Below, piece after piece: positions 37,600-50,074 of a stretch of DNA of 64,000 nt. The stretch is from assembly GCA_028095005.1 (NCBI GenBank), contig CM051460.1, positions 73,032,676 to 73,096,675 on the forward strand. The letters are read 5' to 3'. Position 1 is the first letter of the stretch; each line of letters begins with the position of its first letter. Both the position numbers and the translations under genes were made by a program. The stretch comes from Rhynchospora pubera. Its lineage: Eukaryota; Streptophyta; Magnoliopsida; Poales; Cyperaceae. Below the pieces are notes generated by a model. The model saw only the letters and a list, made by a program, of their open reading frames with translations, was not told where the DNA came from and did not search any database.

Positions 37600-38580
37600 C
37601 ACGAAATTTATAATTTGTCCATATAATTTGTTTTTTAGGTCAAACGTTTTTCGTTTTGTTTTAAAAATTATAATCACTTATGAAAATCTGAACCGTTCGG
37701 CCTTCAAAAAAGAAAATCTGAGCCGTACAAAGTTGATTAAAATTTGAAACTGGACATGTCCATTCGGACCATTCTTTCTCGAACTTTCATCTTTTCCCGT
37801 GCTCTCCATCTCTATACAACTATACCCCGTCACCGTCATAACTCAGAACAAAAAGGGGCTGAATGCCCCACATCCATCATCCATGGCAGCCAGTGGTGCG
37901 TACCCCGGCCTCCCCTCGTGGTTTCCCCACCCCTAGCCACCTCATACGCCCTTTCCCCGCGCTTCTCCACCTCTCACAGTTGATATACACCATTAATGGT
38001 GGTTCAAACTTCATTTCCATTGCAAACCGGAAAAAAGCGGCTCGTGTTCCCAGTCGGCCGATTCGAATTGCTATGGGCCGATTTTCTGAACCATGAGATC
38101 GTATCATAGTTACTGTTATGGAAATCCTCAGAAAATAAAAGGAAAAAGAAAATAAATGATGAGAGCGGGATGCCAATCGACGATGAGCAAAACATATGCA
38201 AGAGGGATCTCTATGGTTTTGTCATTGCAAGGAGAGCCAAGTGGTGTGGTCGCTGGGGAGAGCTGAGTGGTGTGCAGCTGTAAAATTAAGGAAGAAATTC
38301 AACCTCTACTTTTCTTTTTTGTCCCTTCCTCTCTTTGGTCTGCTGCCTAGCACGATGGGGAAGAGAGAGAACCAATTTATTTACATAGGAGCGGCTCACA
38401 TTGACACCCACAAACCACCCATTACAAGTTCAAAACACATTTGAACCGAGAGAAATTGGTAAACTATTGACGGACAGGACCCGAATAAATTTCGTACACC
38501 AAGCTCATAGTAAAAAATCTTAAAGATAACACTATAGCAGCAGTGGTGGGGCCCAAACTCGTAAATTATCGCGCTCAAGT
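37600..38580. other. Intergenic DNA
   Basis: A less AT-rich patch (37740-38100) carries overlapping open frames on both strands with no domain or splice support. I see no gene. Confidence 0.45.
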
Positions 38581-38582
38581 CG

Positions 38583-38781
38583 GATCCTCTGGTCGTTTTT
38601 TACAAACGACCACTGGTCGTTTTTCCATCTGGACCGTCCGATTTAATCTCAACGGTTAATATTTTTTCGGATCTATCAATCGTGGTACTAGCACAGGACA
38701 TCCATAACCATTAAGATTAAATCAGACGGCTCAGATCTAAAAACGATCAGAGGATTTCTCTGATCGGCAGACCAGAGGATC
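38583..38781. mobile_element. MITE, about 199 bp
   Basis: Inverted arms: GGATCCTCTGGTCGTTTTTT, GTCCGATTTAATCTCAACGG on the left; the complements of GATCCTCTGGTCTGCCGATC and GTCTGATTTAATCTTAATGG on the right. Internal copies of the GGTCGTTTTT word repeat within the arms. The TSD could not be read. Confidence 0.75.
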
Positions 38782-38789
38782 TGGTTGAC

Positions 38790-39716
38790 CATAGGAAAGA
38801 AGTATTTGGTATTGCTTTTTAGAAACGGATTCTCATATTAATGGAAATGTCAACCATTACACTAATGATTACACGAAAAACAAACTCTAAAATGTGGCAC
38901 ATCTCCATTCCTGCGATGAAAATCAGACAAATTTCAGGCCATATGTGCACTATTCATTAGCGTTCACCAATAACTCAACTTTATATATATATAATATATA
39001 ATATAATGAGTTCTAATGTTTTTGTAATACTGCAATATATTGAGCACTTCTGTTTGATCTGCGCCGTTTAAGGATTCTAATCCAAGTAGATTTGTAATTG
39101 AAAGCATTTGGATTACACTCTAATACTGTCCATCACCACTTGTTTTTAAGTGAAATTATATAATTATGCGTTAACAGAAATGAACCCTCCTTACGTACCG
39201 AGATGCTCTGATGCAATACTTGAGGACAGTTTACTGTATATACTTTTGTTAATATGTACCGTCTCCCTCTTTTTGCCAAGGGAATGGGATACAAACATTT
39301 GTACGTGATTCTAGGCTAGCATTTTGTAAGCTATTTTTCATGTTTCCCCTCGTTTGCAATGCATTTTGGTTCTGGATTTTAAATAGGAGATTGTCTTAAT
39401 CAATGAAACCCTGTGTGTTGCAGCTCTTACATTACATCACTGGAATATACAATCTCAGAAACTAGATAGTTTGAGAAACTTCAAACTTTGATATTAAAAT
39501 CAATATTTACAAACGCACCCATACACCTAACCAAATTCTCATACACGTGACACATAACACGACCAGTTAACCCAATATTAACAAATGCGTCCCTCCTAAA
39601 GGTCAAAACCTCCTCATGATATACTACCCAGTGTCTGAGAGATGCGGGGAATATCAAAATTCAATACGAGTCTAGAGACCTCCTAGTTAGAATCTGCTAA
39701 CTATAAACAGCACATT
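38790..39716. other. 3' flank of the WDR82-like gene
   Basis: No gene is supported. Part of this stretch (from about 39507) is the DNA that recurs, diverged, at 35216 onward. Confidence 0.5.
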
Positions 39717-42700
39717 TCACTTTGTGCCAGCAAAGGAGCTAAGCTTGGATAAGTCAGGAACCCAAAATGACAATTCTGATGAACCTGTCAGAAACATGAG
39801 GGAACCTGGGGCCCACTTTATCATCGGAGGCTCTGAATCTGTACTGCCCCAACATGCAACCTAAAAAATAATTTCAATTATTATTATTTAAAGTATCATT
39901 TTAGTGATCAAGTCCCAGAGTGCTACCATCCATCTCATAATTTCAGACATTTCATTCCCACGTATGAGTCAGATGCTTTGGTAGCTCCAAATGAGGACAT
40001 TTGGTTTTCCAAGTTGCATTTTACAGGGAATGTGTGCGAACAGCGAAGTAATATTTCTCTCTCAAGGGTAGAGACTTACAAATTGATCATATGAAACAAA
40101 TAAGCACCAAAAGTTAATTTTTTTCTTACCTTGCCATTTTTAACATTCCATGCATAAACACTGCCATCACCTGAGCCTGTTGTTAAGAAGTGAATCAAAT
40201 TAGTTGAAATTGAAGGGAAAAAATTGTAAAAATACTGGTTGGAAAATATAAATCACACAAACAAGTTCCAAAATGTTCTTGAGTACATCATGTAACCTGA
40301 TACAACATATGCTCCATCAGGACTAAAGGATGCCTCCAGTGTACCACCATCACTCAAGACTGGCTTTACTTTGAAAGTATTCACCTAAGGAAGTAAAATA
40401 TAATTAAAAGTGCTTTGTGCATTTACAGTTACAGGTGAAAACATCATAGTGAAGCTGAAAAATTTACCGGGGTTCCATGAAATGAATCAAGGATATAAAC
40501 GTGCCCTTCTGTGGTGGTTAAAAGCATTTGTGTCCCATCATTACTGAATTTTAATACATTTGCTTCTGACTCTTCTTCTCCCACATAAAATACTTCAAAT
40601 GGCCCCTGATTTAACGGAAATTACTTAATTGTTGTTTACTAGAAATACGCGCAAATTACAGAAATGGTCGTATAAAATAGCTACACGCAAGCCCAAAAAC
40701 TTTCGGAGCCTAAAAGGCACGAGTTTTGTGGGGACATCCATATTAAGATTGAACCTAATTAGAGATCAGTGTCTGCCAAAATTTAATAACTGACAGATGC
40801 ATTATCCATGCTGATATGTGTCCAACACAGAGATGAACAACCTACTAGCATTATCAGAGTAAAACATATCGTCCATTATAGTTTTGCTCCAAAGTTCCCA
40901 TTTTTGTCCCTAAGATTTGTGTTTTACAATTCTACTGACAAATTCATTATCCATGCTGATATGCGTCCAACACAGAAATGAACAACCAACCTACTAGCAT
41001 TATAATATTTGATGGATGTTTCAACTGATCCTAAAATTGGATGATTTATAATTAGTTGAATGTTTATTTCAATAAAAATCACTCATTTTTTAGATAAAAT
41101 AATGGGAGAATCAAAATGCCATGAGTCAATAGTAACAATAACAGCTTTGGAGGTTTAGGAACATAAACAAGACAGGGTCGTCTATGAAGAGCACTTGTAA
41201 TAATTTACTCTAAATAAAACAAAGCATGAAGGACCTTCTCATAGAAGCGGGAGTCGAATAACCGAATGGCAGCTCCAAAAGCCACACCAAAGATCATCCC
41301 TTGCTCATCAAAGGAAACTGCTGGTCTCCCTTGAACTCGCAAAAGACCCTACAAAAATGCAATTTTTTAAACAAACATCGAAGTCATATTTTCTTATCTC
41401 TTATGAAGTTGCTGGCTTAGTACCTGCGCTTTGTCTGCTCTTGGATCCCACAATAAGACAGTTCTATCAAGGGATCCTGATATGAAGGTATCTCTTCCGG
41501 GGCACAGCGATAGACATACCACTCTATGCAAAAGAAAAAGTAAATATGGGTACTTTCATGGGTTTTTTTTCGTATAGATGCAAAAAGCCTAAAGTTCGCT
41601 CTACAATACCTGTCATGATGTCCTTTGAAGTATCTCAAGTACTTGTTATCATTCAGAGAAAGAAGGCGCAAAGATTCTGATGAATTATTAACACCCAAAT
41701 TAGTCTTTGATTCAAAAAAAAAAAAAAAAAATAGAGGTAATAAAAATGTCAACATATTACCATCCCAGCCATTTTTGGAGGAGTATAACACTACAGTGGG
41801 GTTGTCAGTGAAACATACAAGATCTACACCATACTTCTTGCTATTAATCGTCTTCAAGCATCTGTAATTAAATTTCATTTGATTAGGAATAATGCATATG
41901 AAGAGATCAATAAATGGAAAATTTGTGAACTAAATCGCCAAAATGCAAACTTACTGTGCAAGATAAATTCATTTTCAGAAATATACCCTAATTTAACCAT
42001 AATAAACATCAGCCAAAAAATTTTCATGCTCACAAATACTGTGACCCTGTTTAGGGTACTTGTACATAAACAATTGGTAAGGAATATTTTGGTCTAATTT
42101 TGGAACTTAATATTGGGAGTGGCTAGTGTCAAACATATAGGACTCGTAAACTTGTCCAACGCGATAAAATTTTAATTTTTAAGATTGGAATGACCGATCC
42201 AAACAGCTCAAATTGTTCTATATTATAAAGTCTTCATGGAGACCAAATTTTATATTTTTTTCAATTTTTTTTACTATTTTTTTGGAATTTTTCAATATGC
42301 TCAATCTAAAAAGTTATGAACCCTTCAATTTTGAAAATAAAAAAAAATAGTTAGAAAATATGAAAAAATATAAAATTTGATTTTCAAGGATATTTTAATA
42401 TAGAGATCATATTGAGCGGTTTGGATCGACCGTTTGAAATTTTAATGTGCGACGTTTGGATCGTGTTTGACGTCCTATATGTTTGATTCGAGCATTACAC
42501 CTTAATATTACTGGATATTAATGATGTTTCATAGTTGACCTCACAATCAATGTGTTTAAAAAAATGTTCAAAGTAGAGTTAAAATATATATTATAAGATA
42601 TTTAATGGCGCATACCTCTAAAATTGTTCTATCAAGTATCACCTGAATATATGTGCAATTCCTAGTTAGCAGTAGTTAGCATGTTGGTAACCATTTGCAA

Positions 42701-43692
42701 ACAAGGTATCGATGCCACTACCAGAAGTTAAACACGTTGTTAATCATTTGAAGAGAAGGATACTGGTATGGCACTAGCATAACTTAGACATGTTGGTAAC
42801 TATTTTACAAATTCTTTATTATTTACTTGTATCATTAACACCATAACCCAATTTATGCCAAATATTAAAAACTTACACAGAATTCTGGATATCATACAGC
42901 CGGATTGATTCATCATCACTAGCGGTGACCAAATAATTAGTAGCTCTGCTATGAAAATCCATTGAGCTTATTCTACCATTCTGATTGTACCAATATGTCA
43001 GCATATCAGGAGAAACTAAAATCTCAAAACAAGGCAAGTAAAATTCAACATAAAATTCTGGATAAACCCCAAAATTAATACATGATCCCAGTTATCAAAC
43101 AGACAAGAAACTCAAGGGCACACCATACCAGTACTAGAATGGTACCTAAGAAGGACATTCGTACCACTAAATTATCCACTAAGGTATTCAGCTCAATTGA
43201 CTTTACATCATGCTATTGTCAATCTAACATAATCAGTTACAAAAATAAAAAATAAAACAACTCATGAATAAAAGTGATCAACCTGAGACATAACCGAATT
43301 GGTAAGCTAATGCAGGTCTAAAACAAAAGCAATTAAACCTGAGAAACTATGGTGAACCAATAATAGTAACACAAAAAAAGGGGACACTTCAACTGCCACA
43401 GACTGGTACCAAAACAAAAGCATGTGGTACACAAGCAATTCGGTGTTTGAGGTAGCTTAGTTACTTCAAATCAAGCTGTGGTTACTCTAAAAATATAACT
43501 TAAAGCCGCTAAATTCGACCATAACAATAATTGCTTTGTATTCAGTGGAACAACAAAAGAAAAGAAAGTAAATATGTAACAACTCACATAGTCTCTAAAG
43601 GCCAAGCCAACCTCCATGGCCTTGAAAACCTCGTCGCTCAACTCCATCGACACTCTCTCCTTACTATCTTCCCCTCCTCCTCTCTCCGCCAT
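39717..43692 (-). CDS. WDR82: WDR82/Swd2-type WD40 protein (S2L, COMPASS-like component)
   Basis: WDR82/Swd2 (S2La/S2Lb in Arabidopsis) is a nuclear WD40 subunit of H3K4 methyltransferase COMPASS-like complexes and of a transcription-termination phosphatase complex. Ten exons on the minus strand join in phase: 43588-43692, 42877-42980, 41761-41861, 41610-41676, 41424-41523, 41235-41348, 40468-40605, 40297-40384, 40130-40176, 39717-39860; 335 residues. It has family signatures in order: [128 protein letters not shown]. Several blades end in WD-like pairs (LWD, LYD). No signal peptide or membrane segment. Length matches the family. Intron 2 carries a 386-bp MITE. Partial duplicates of both ends lie elsewhere in the window. 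Confidence 0.95.
42115..42500. mobile_element. MULE-type MITE, 386 bp, in WDR82-like intron 2
   Basis: CTTAATATT at 42106-42114 and 42501-42509 is a perfect 9-bp TSD. The arms share CAAACATATAGGAC, GACCGATCCAAACAG and CCAAATTTTATATTTTTT with their complements on the right. Related in internal sequence to the elements at 27005-27359 and 14562-15093 (GACCGATCC words). Confidence 0.9.
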
Positions 43693-44192
43693 TGATTTCG
43701 AAGTGGGGGACTCAGGAATTAGAAAGAAATTTAGGGCTGAAGGTTGAAAACGGGCGAAACTTTGGATCGGGTAGTAGGCGGAATTGCGTCATACCCGCCT
43801 TCTAAGGATTCGACTCCTTTTTTTTTTTAACAAATGACTTAAATATCCTTGGTATGGTAAGAGATACAAGTTACAACACAAGTGAAAGAGTAGAGTGGCA
43901 AGGGTGTTTTGGTCCGAATTAGATTGGATCTCCAAACTGTCGCGTGAGGGAAACAATTCCAGGCAGTAGGGTCTAGGAGGGACGGTGTTGTAAATTACGA
44001 AACTTCCTGGGTTTGAGTAGAAGAAAGAAAGAAACTATAGGAACGCAATGCTTTAGTCGTGTGATTTTCCATCATGATCTTATGCGTTGGTTATTTTGTG
44101 GCGTATTTGCCGAGTTGGTATTAACCTAATTCAACTATTAATTAAAAAAAATTGATTCAACTATCAAAAGAATCAAACAAAGGGACAACTAA

Positions 44193-44606
44193 GGTTGTGC
44201 TCCAGACCTTCGATAAAGGAAGGGAATGTAATGTAAAGATATAAAGAGAAAGAGCAAATTATGGAAAGAAAGTAAATTATTGGTTTACTTGCTCCAGGGC
44301 GTCATACAAGGAAGGAAACTAAAAGTGCTATGTTTGACACATACAATTAAATATTATATGCACTTGACCATTTTGTCCTTACTTATCATACATGGTGCTA
44401 ACGTTTAGAGGATATTTAGGTAAATTATACAATCTTACTCTCTCTACCCACCAAATCGGGAGTAACAAAATTAAGTCTCTAATGTAACTGACGCATCCTG
44501 GCTCGCCTTCCATTCCCTCTCATTTGTGATTCTGGAGCAAGTAACAGACCTCCCTGTCCTTACTCTCCATTCCTTTCCCTCAAAATTTGCTCGCCTGGAG
44601 CAGACC
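44193..44606. mobile_element. Harbinger-type MITE, about 414 bp
   Basis: Ends GGTTGTGCTCCAG and CTGGAGCAGACC are inverted repeats; CTAA (including TAA) flanks both sides (44189-44192, 44607-44610). The duplicate at about 57121 lacks it and reads straight through GACAACGAAAAGACGAGGG. Confidence 0.8.
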
Positions 44607-44728
44607 CTAAAAGACGAGGGAACGTAAAAAGGAATTTTGTTTTTCTGTATGTTGATTGTTGACAAGTTTTTTTTTTTAATAAAAAATGAAAGGTTCCAAA
44701 AAATGTTTTTCTTTATGTTAAGAACTTC

Positions 44729-45018
44729 GGGAATGATAATTGTCATCTGTAATTTTGTCATTGCTAAACACAAAGTGATCACATACAACAAACAAGATAA
44801 ACATATGAATGATCAAAGTGAACACTTACAAATAAATAAGTGTTGTCATCTCTAGTTCAGATTTTTCTATACACCTTCAACTTATTTTCATTGAACTTTT
44901 TTGTTTGTATGTGTTGACTTTGATCACTATATATGTTCACCTTGTTTATTTTATATGTTCACTTTTTGTTTAGCGATGACAGGGATGACAAAACTACAGA
45001 CAAAAGTAATCAATTTCC
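44729..45018. mobile_element. MULE-type MITE, 290 bp
   Basis: AAGAACTTC at 44720-44728 and 45019-45027 is a perfect 9-bp TSD. The ends GGGAATGATAATTGTC and the complement of GGAAATTGATTACTTTTGTC begin inverted arms of about 50 bp with CTGTAATTTTGTCAT and GCTAAACA. The duplicate at about 57230-57250 lacks it. Confidence 0.9.
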
Positions 45019-45194
45019 AAGAACTTCTGATCAGTCGGAGTTCGGAGTAGTATTATGGGCCCAGATCAATTTATAGAAGAACAGTTGCATGGGCCTAGTT
45101 TAAATTATACAACTTTGCAACTCCAGTTGCCTAAAATGAACAGAACAACGTACTGGCCAGAATGTAAAATAGGCCTACCGTTTTCTCATGATCA

Positions 45195-45386
45195 CCCACT
45201 TGCGTTAACCGTTTCGTTTTGGACGAAACGGTCGAAATCACGAAAATACTACGAAAATACACATGGACGAAACCATTTTAAGCTTTCGTTAACCGTTTCG
45301 TTTTTAAAACGCAACAAAAAATCTGAACCGTTTCATTTTCGTTTTGGACGAAAGGACGGTCGAAACGGTGACCGTTTTCACCCCTA
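45195..45386. mobile_element. hAT-like MITE, degenerate
   Basis: Dense inverted words GTTAACCGTTTCGTTTT, GGACGAAACGG and their complements end at CGTTTTCACCCCTA. The same CGAAACGG vocabulary forms the ends of the element at 56264-56931. The left end is not clear, so the copy may be truncated. Confidence 0.55.
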
Positions 45387-45389
45387 AGT

Positions 45390-46131
45390 GGACCTAGTGG
45401 CTTCCAAATTTATTTTTTGTTCCCCTTGTCAAGTGCCTGCCTGACCTATTGGTCAGCCATCAGCTTGACTGCTTGAGTCACCTACTCCCCTTGAAAACAT
45501 TTCATTATTTTCTTCGGTTATAGTCCAATACTATTCAGAAAGAGATACGAATCATTCTTTTCATCTCTTGCACAATTTCGCTTAATTCCGCTAGTTTCTT
45601 TATTATTAATATTTTAGTTGTTTATAAATTTGATTTAATTGTACAAGCTACACGTATATGAGTTTCTTCAGAAAATTCTTGACAGCTAGCTCGTGCAATT
45701 TGTTGAACTTTAAACTTCAAGGGCTTATTTGAAACATTACATGTTTCCGATTTACAAAATTAAGCATTTCGAATCGAGCTCATGCCAACACGCAACCTTC
45801 TCTAGTTGGTAATATATAATCAATGTATATATTGCGGTCTTAATTAGGCTACTTCCTTTTGTATAATTGTATGTCACTATGTGAGATGCAATTTCGTACT
45901 GCCTTAATTTTAATATATATATATATTTTCTTCAAATTCAATGTATGGACTAGTTTTTGTCATCAAAACATATTAAAAATAATTTAAAACATATCAAAGA
46001 TTGCTCTTACTTCATCTTTCTAAAAAATCATACGATCTGCCAAGATATGGACATAGATCCTTTCAAAGCCTTAACTCTTTCTCCTGCAAGCAGTTTTCAG
46101 AAGGATATTATGTCCATCATTTGCTTCATCA
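45390..46131. other. Intergenic DNA with a possible LINE remnant at its right edge
   Basis: AT-rich, no gene. From about 46040 a frame reads MDIDPFKALTLSPASSFQKD, then IMSIICFITW, interrupted by the hAT at 46140. Past the element (50827 on) the same frame would continue RERCSRIFRG and VEVQAVDLLDEIVVE to a stop at about 50908. This W-RERC-RIF pattern resembles the C-terminal end of plant LINE reverse-transcriptase proteins; weak evidence. Confidence 0.35.
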
Positions 46132-46844
46132 CTTGGAGATAGGGTTTACCACTGGACCGCCCGGTCTGACCCGAACCGTACCCGACCCGGACATTTTCCC
46201 GACTCGACCCGGACCGTGGAAGAACCGTGATGGACCGAGGGGGTGGTCCGGGTCGGGTTTATCACGGGTTTGGGTCGCCAATTTAGCATAAACCCGACCT
46301 AAACCCGTCCCGTCTTAACCTGTGGACCGGCCAGGACCGGACCATAGACCCGTGTAAACCCGCGCAAACCCGTGTGGACCGTGGCATTTTCAAAAAAAAA
46401 AAAAAACCAAACCGGACGGACTGCATTTCCCTCCCATTTCTCTCTCCCCATCCCGCGACCAATAGCATCTTGACACGCGTCCAAGCCAGACACGCGCCAG
46501 CACACGTGTCAAGGCATGATTTTCCGCTGCTTCTTTTTTTTCCGCATCCAATCACATGGCGACACGTGGCAGAGAGGGAGAGAGGCTTTTGGCGTGAGAG
46601 CCGAGAGGGAAGAAAGTAAAGTGCGGACAGCTTTCCCCCCCTCCCCCAATGTAAGCCACCAATCCGGTGGTGACACGTGTCCAGAATGCAAGCCAAACGG
46701 CTCTTTTAGCCGTTGTATTAAAAGCAGGCAGCAGACACTAGACAGCCAGTGAGCCAGACGCCAACGACTCTTTTAGCCGTTATAAATCCCAACGGCTATA
46801 TCAAAAAATAATTTTTAAAAATAATATTACTATATTTTAAACTC

Positions 46845-46852
46845 TATAAATA
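46845..46852 (+). promoter_or_regulatory. Putative TATA box of the hAT transposase
   Basis: TATAAATA lies about 240 bp upstream of the first transposase-like ATG (47085), inside the element. A second TATAAATCC-like word is at about 46780. Confidence 0.45.
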
Positions 46853-47084
46853 GTCCTACATACTACCCCATTTCCACACCAACTCAACAGTCATTTCTCA
46901 CTCTCTCACTCTCATATTTCCACTCCACAGCCAACTTTCTATCAATCCTATTTCCATAATTCCATTTCTATTTTCATAATTCCATAATCCTATTTATATT
47001 TATATCCATAGTAGTTTTCCAATATTATTTTTGTAATTTCGTATTTATTTTTATTCCAATCTTATTATTCATAATTCCAAAAAA

Positions 47085-50074
47085 ATGACATCTCCTAATC
47101 CTAATCCTAATGATCAATTTGCCCAACGATTAAGTGAAGATATATTTGGTCCACCTCTTACTTATCCACAAAATCCTAATTATTCTAGTGGAGCGCATGG
47201 TGCAAGTTCGAGTGTTCCTGAAATTATTTCGAGTCCCGAAATTATTCCAACTCCGAATTCTTCCATTCCACCGGCATCGGAAGCGAACACTCAAGCAACG
47301 GAGAAGAGGAAAAGGACCGAACCGAATTACACCACACCTTGGTGGCGATTGTTGCGCCCTCGAGAATCATAAAAATCCGTCATCGTTTGCAAAAGGGACT
47401 CTTGTGTGATTTATTGTAAAAATAATATAGGCCTTTGTATTGGAAATGCCCTATGAACGTCCAAAAAAGACAAGGACACTCCTTTACACTTAGGCCCGAC
47501 GAGACAAATTCCTATTGATCAATCATAGAATTGAAGTGAACTGTGTTACTTAGCATTAGTTGCTCTCCTTTTCCGCGTCAGTATGGAATGTGAAATCTAA
47601 TGTCTCGTTAGTTCTACTGCTCTTTGTAAGCAACAGGTGTTATAAGTCCTTTTGTGAAAAGTTTATTCTTTATTTGTCCTTCTTGGTTAATTTTTTTTTT
47701 ATCCTTATAGGAAATTTCAAAACTAGACTCTGTAGAATCATGGTACTTTTAATAAATCACGTTTTCTGTTTATTTATATTGCATAAGCTTGGAATTGCAT
47801 TATTTTTGGAAGTCAATGGATCAGTTGGTAAAGTCCTGAAATAGCGATATTACGAAAAAACATTAGACGAGAATGGAGGTTTGAAGTCCGCAAGTTGTAA
47901 GGTAAAAAAATGTAAAGGTAACTTTTTATACGTTAAAAAAAATGGTATGAGCTCCTTCCAAAAACATGCCAAAAAACATGAAAATGCCCATGAAGAACCG
48001 TAAAATGAACCAGACACTCTGTTGGTCCAAACAACTTTGAACTCGGACGGTACTAGAACTCACCGAAAGTATGACCCGGAAAAAATGCTTAGCGAATTTA
48101 CTCGTTACATTACCCATAACGAACAACCTATAGCTATGGGTAATTGCTTTGCTTTTGCACGGTTGGTAATTTGCGGTGTAGGCGAACCACTTTTTAGGAG
48201 ATTCCACCATAGGAAAATCACCAAAGAACTCGAGAAATAATTTCTTGAACGGAAAAATGAATTAGTGGCCCAATTTGCTTTAGCTACTTACAAGGTCTCA
48301 ATAACATCTGATATTTAGACTGCCGGTAAACATGGCCTTGGTTATAGTTGTATTACTGCACATTATATTGATGACAATTGGATTTTACATAAATGAGTCT
48401 TAAGTTTTCGTGTTTTAGATTCTCCGCACACCGCTAAGGTAATTTACGATCATATTATGGATGTTTTGAAAGAGTACAACTTGGTTAGGGATTTAGAAAA
48501 AAAGGTTTTCTCGATATCTTTTGACAATGCTAGTAATAACATCAAGTCAATGGATTATTTTCTCCGGTCCCTAAACCCAATTATGGATGGTGCCATGTTA
48601 CACCAAAAATGTGCTTGTCATATTTTGAACCTAACCGTAAAGGCCGGCATTGAAACCGATGGTGTTGAGAAATTGATTACCAAATTTAAGAATGCCTTGA
48701 CCCATATTTACTCGAACCAAGTTAGGAAACAAAATTTTCATCAATTATGCCAACGATTAGGGTTAAGTAAGTTGGCCGTTCCATGGGACGTAGATACCCG
48801 TTGGAACTCAACTTATAGAATGTTCCACCGAGTCCTCCCTTACAAGGAAGCCATAAACACCATGTTGAGTAGCAATAGCGATAGCATTCAACTATCGCTC
48901 TCTCTGGGCGAGTGGCAACAACTCGAACATGTAAAACACTTCCTCCAAGCCTTCTTCGAAGCAACCGTGAGATTATCAAGCTCATACACTCCATCGTCCC
49001 ACGAGCTCCTTCAACAACTTTATGAAATTTCCAAGGTGTATGAAAGCATTAGAGGTAAATTGCAATTTTTAGAATTATTTAAAGATCATTATTTAAACTA
49101 TTCATAAATTGTAATAATATTTTATTTTGCAATTTTTAGAATTAGAATATCAAGACCAAACTCTTGCACCGATTGTACAAGCCATGACGACCAAATTTCT
49201 AAAATATTGGGAGGAGGTACCTCTAGTGACTATCATAGCCAACTGCCTAAATCCAAACTTGAATAAGATGTACACCGTAAAAATATTGCAAAGGTACAAA
49301 AGTCATCTTGGTTTATCGTCCCACAATGAGGAGGCACGCGTCAACTTCGCATTGGAGACCATGTTCAACATATACAACGCAAGGAGAAATTCCGCTCAAC
49401 CGCCTTCAAGTTCAACAATAAGGCCTAACACGGGGTATTTTTTACTGTTTAACATAGATATTTTTTTTTCAAATTTTACTATTTAACATAGATATTTTTT
49501 TTAAATTTTACTGTTTAACATAGATTTTTTTTTAAATTTTACTATTTAACATAGATATTTTTTTAAAAAATTTTACTGATTAACTTATATATTTTTTTAA
49601 TTGAAACAGTAGTCGCCGCGGTTGTTAGATGAGTTACGAGACGAGGATGACTTAATCACTGGATATGGAATGACCAATGAATTATCGAGTTACACATTAT
49701 TACCGCCAAACATGGAAGATGAACCAATTGACATTCTCGACTATTGGAAGAGGCATTCAAGTGCTTATCCAACACTAGCGATGATGGCGAGAGATATATT
49801 TGCAGTCCCCGTGTCTACCGTCCCATCTGAATCTTGTTTTAGTTCAGCGAATAGAATTCTCACTGATAGACGGAGCAAGCTCGGCCCAAATGTTTTCGAA
49901 AGACTTGTATGCATGAAGGATTGGATCGAAGCTGAAAATCGAACGCAACATTATGTTCCGGGAGAAACTAGCGGTATTGAAACTCAACCAAGCGCTAGTG
50001 GGAGTGAGGTGGAGTCGGAAGATGAATATGATCCGAAAGATACCGACCTATGGTATTTGCGCAAGAAATACTAG
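47085..50074 (+). pseudogene. hAT transposase, inactivated
   Basis: The N-terminal part (47085-47372) is Pro/Ser-rich, ending KRKRTEPNYTTPW where a BED zinc finger would start, and is cut short. From 48022 one frame runs to 49107 and contains SDGTRTHRKYDPEKML, ISFDNASNNIKSMD, CACHILNLTVKAGIE, VPWDVDTRWNSTYRM, all typical of plant hAT transposases. It is broken by TAA (48238), TAG (48316) and TGA (48394). A likely intron, 49055-49139, restores the frame to ELEYQDQTLAPIV. A second intron-like gap (about 49435-49612) precedes the C-terminal dimerisation domain, 49622-50074, with LDYWKRHSSAYPTLAMMARD and VPSESCFSSANRILTDRRS intact. It cannot make a full protein. Confidence 0.88.
49441..49592 (+). 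repeat. Minisatellite within the transposase gene
   Basis: Five imperfect units of about 32 bp with the core ACTRTTTAACATAGATATTT plus a T/A run occupy an intron-like gap between two transposase-coding blocks. Confidence 0.85.

Larger units (their letters stand above)
43100..45187. repeat. Segmental duplication, copy A (WDR82-like 5' end and upstream DNA)
   Basis: Starting at AGACAAGAAACTCAAG in intron 1 and running through exon 1, the promoter and upstream DNA to about TGTAAAATA / TTTTCTC, this stretch aligns to 55664-57402 in the same orientation. Shared words include TGTGATTTTCCATCA, ATGGGCCCAGATCAATTTAT and CAGTTGCATGGGCCTAGTTT. Copy A alone has the insertions 44193-44606 and 44729-45018 and about 190 bp at 43771-43965. 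Confidence 0.9.

Noticed and set aside
41417..41878. 153-codon minus-strand open frame as a separate gene
   Set aside because: It reads through WDR82-like exons 3-5 and their introns; the spliced model explains the conserved parts better.
46283..46752. Overlapping open frames on both strands at the hAT left end
   Set aside because: They arise from the GC-rich subterminal repeats and have no domain or splice support.
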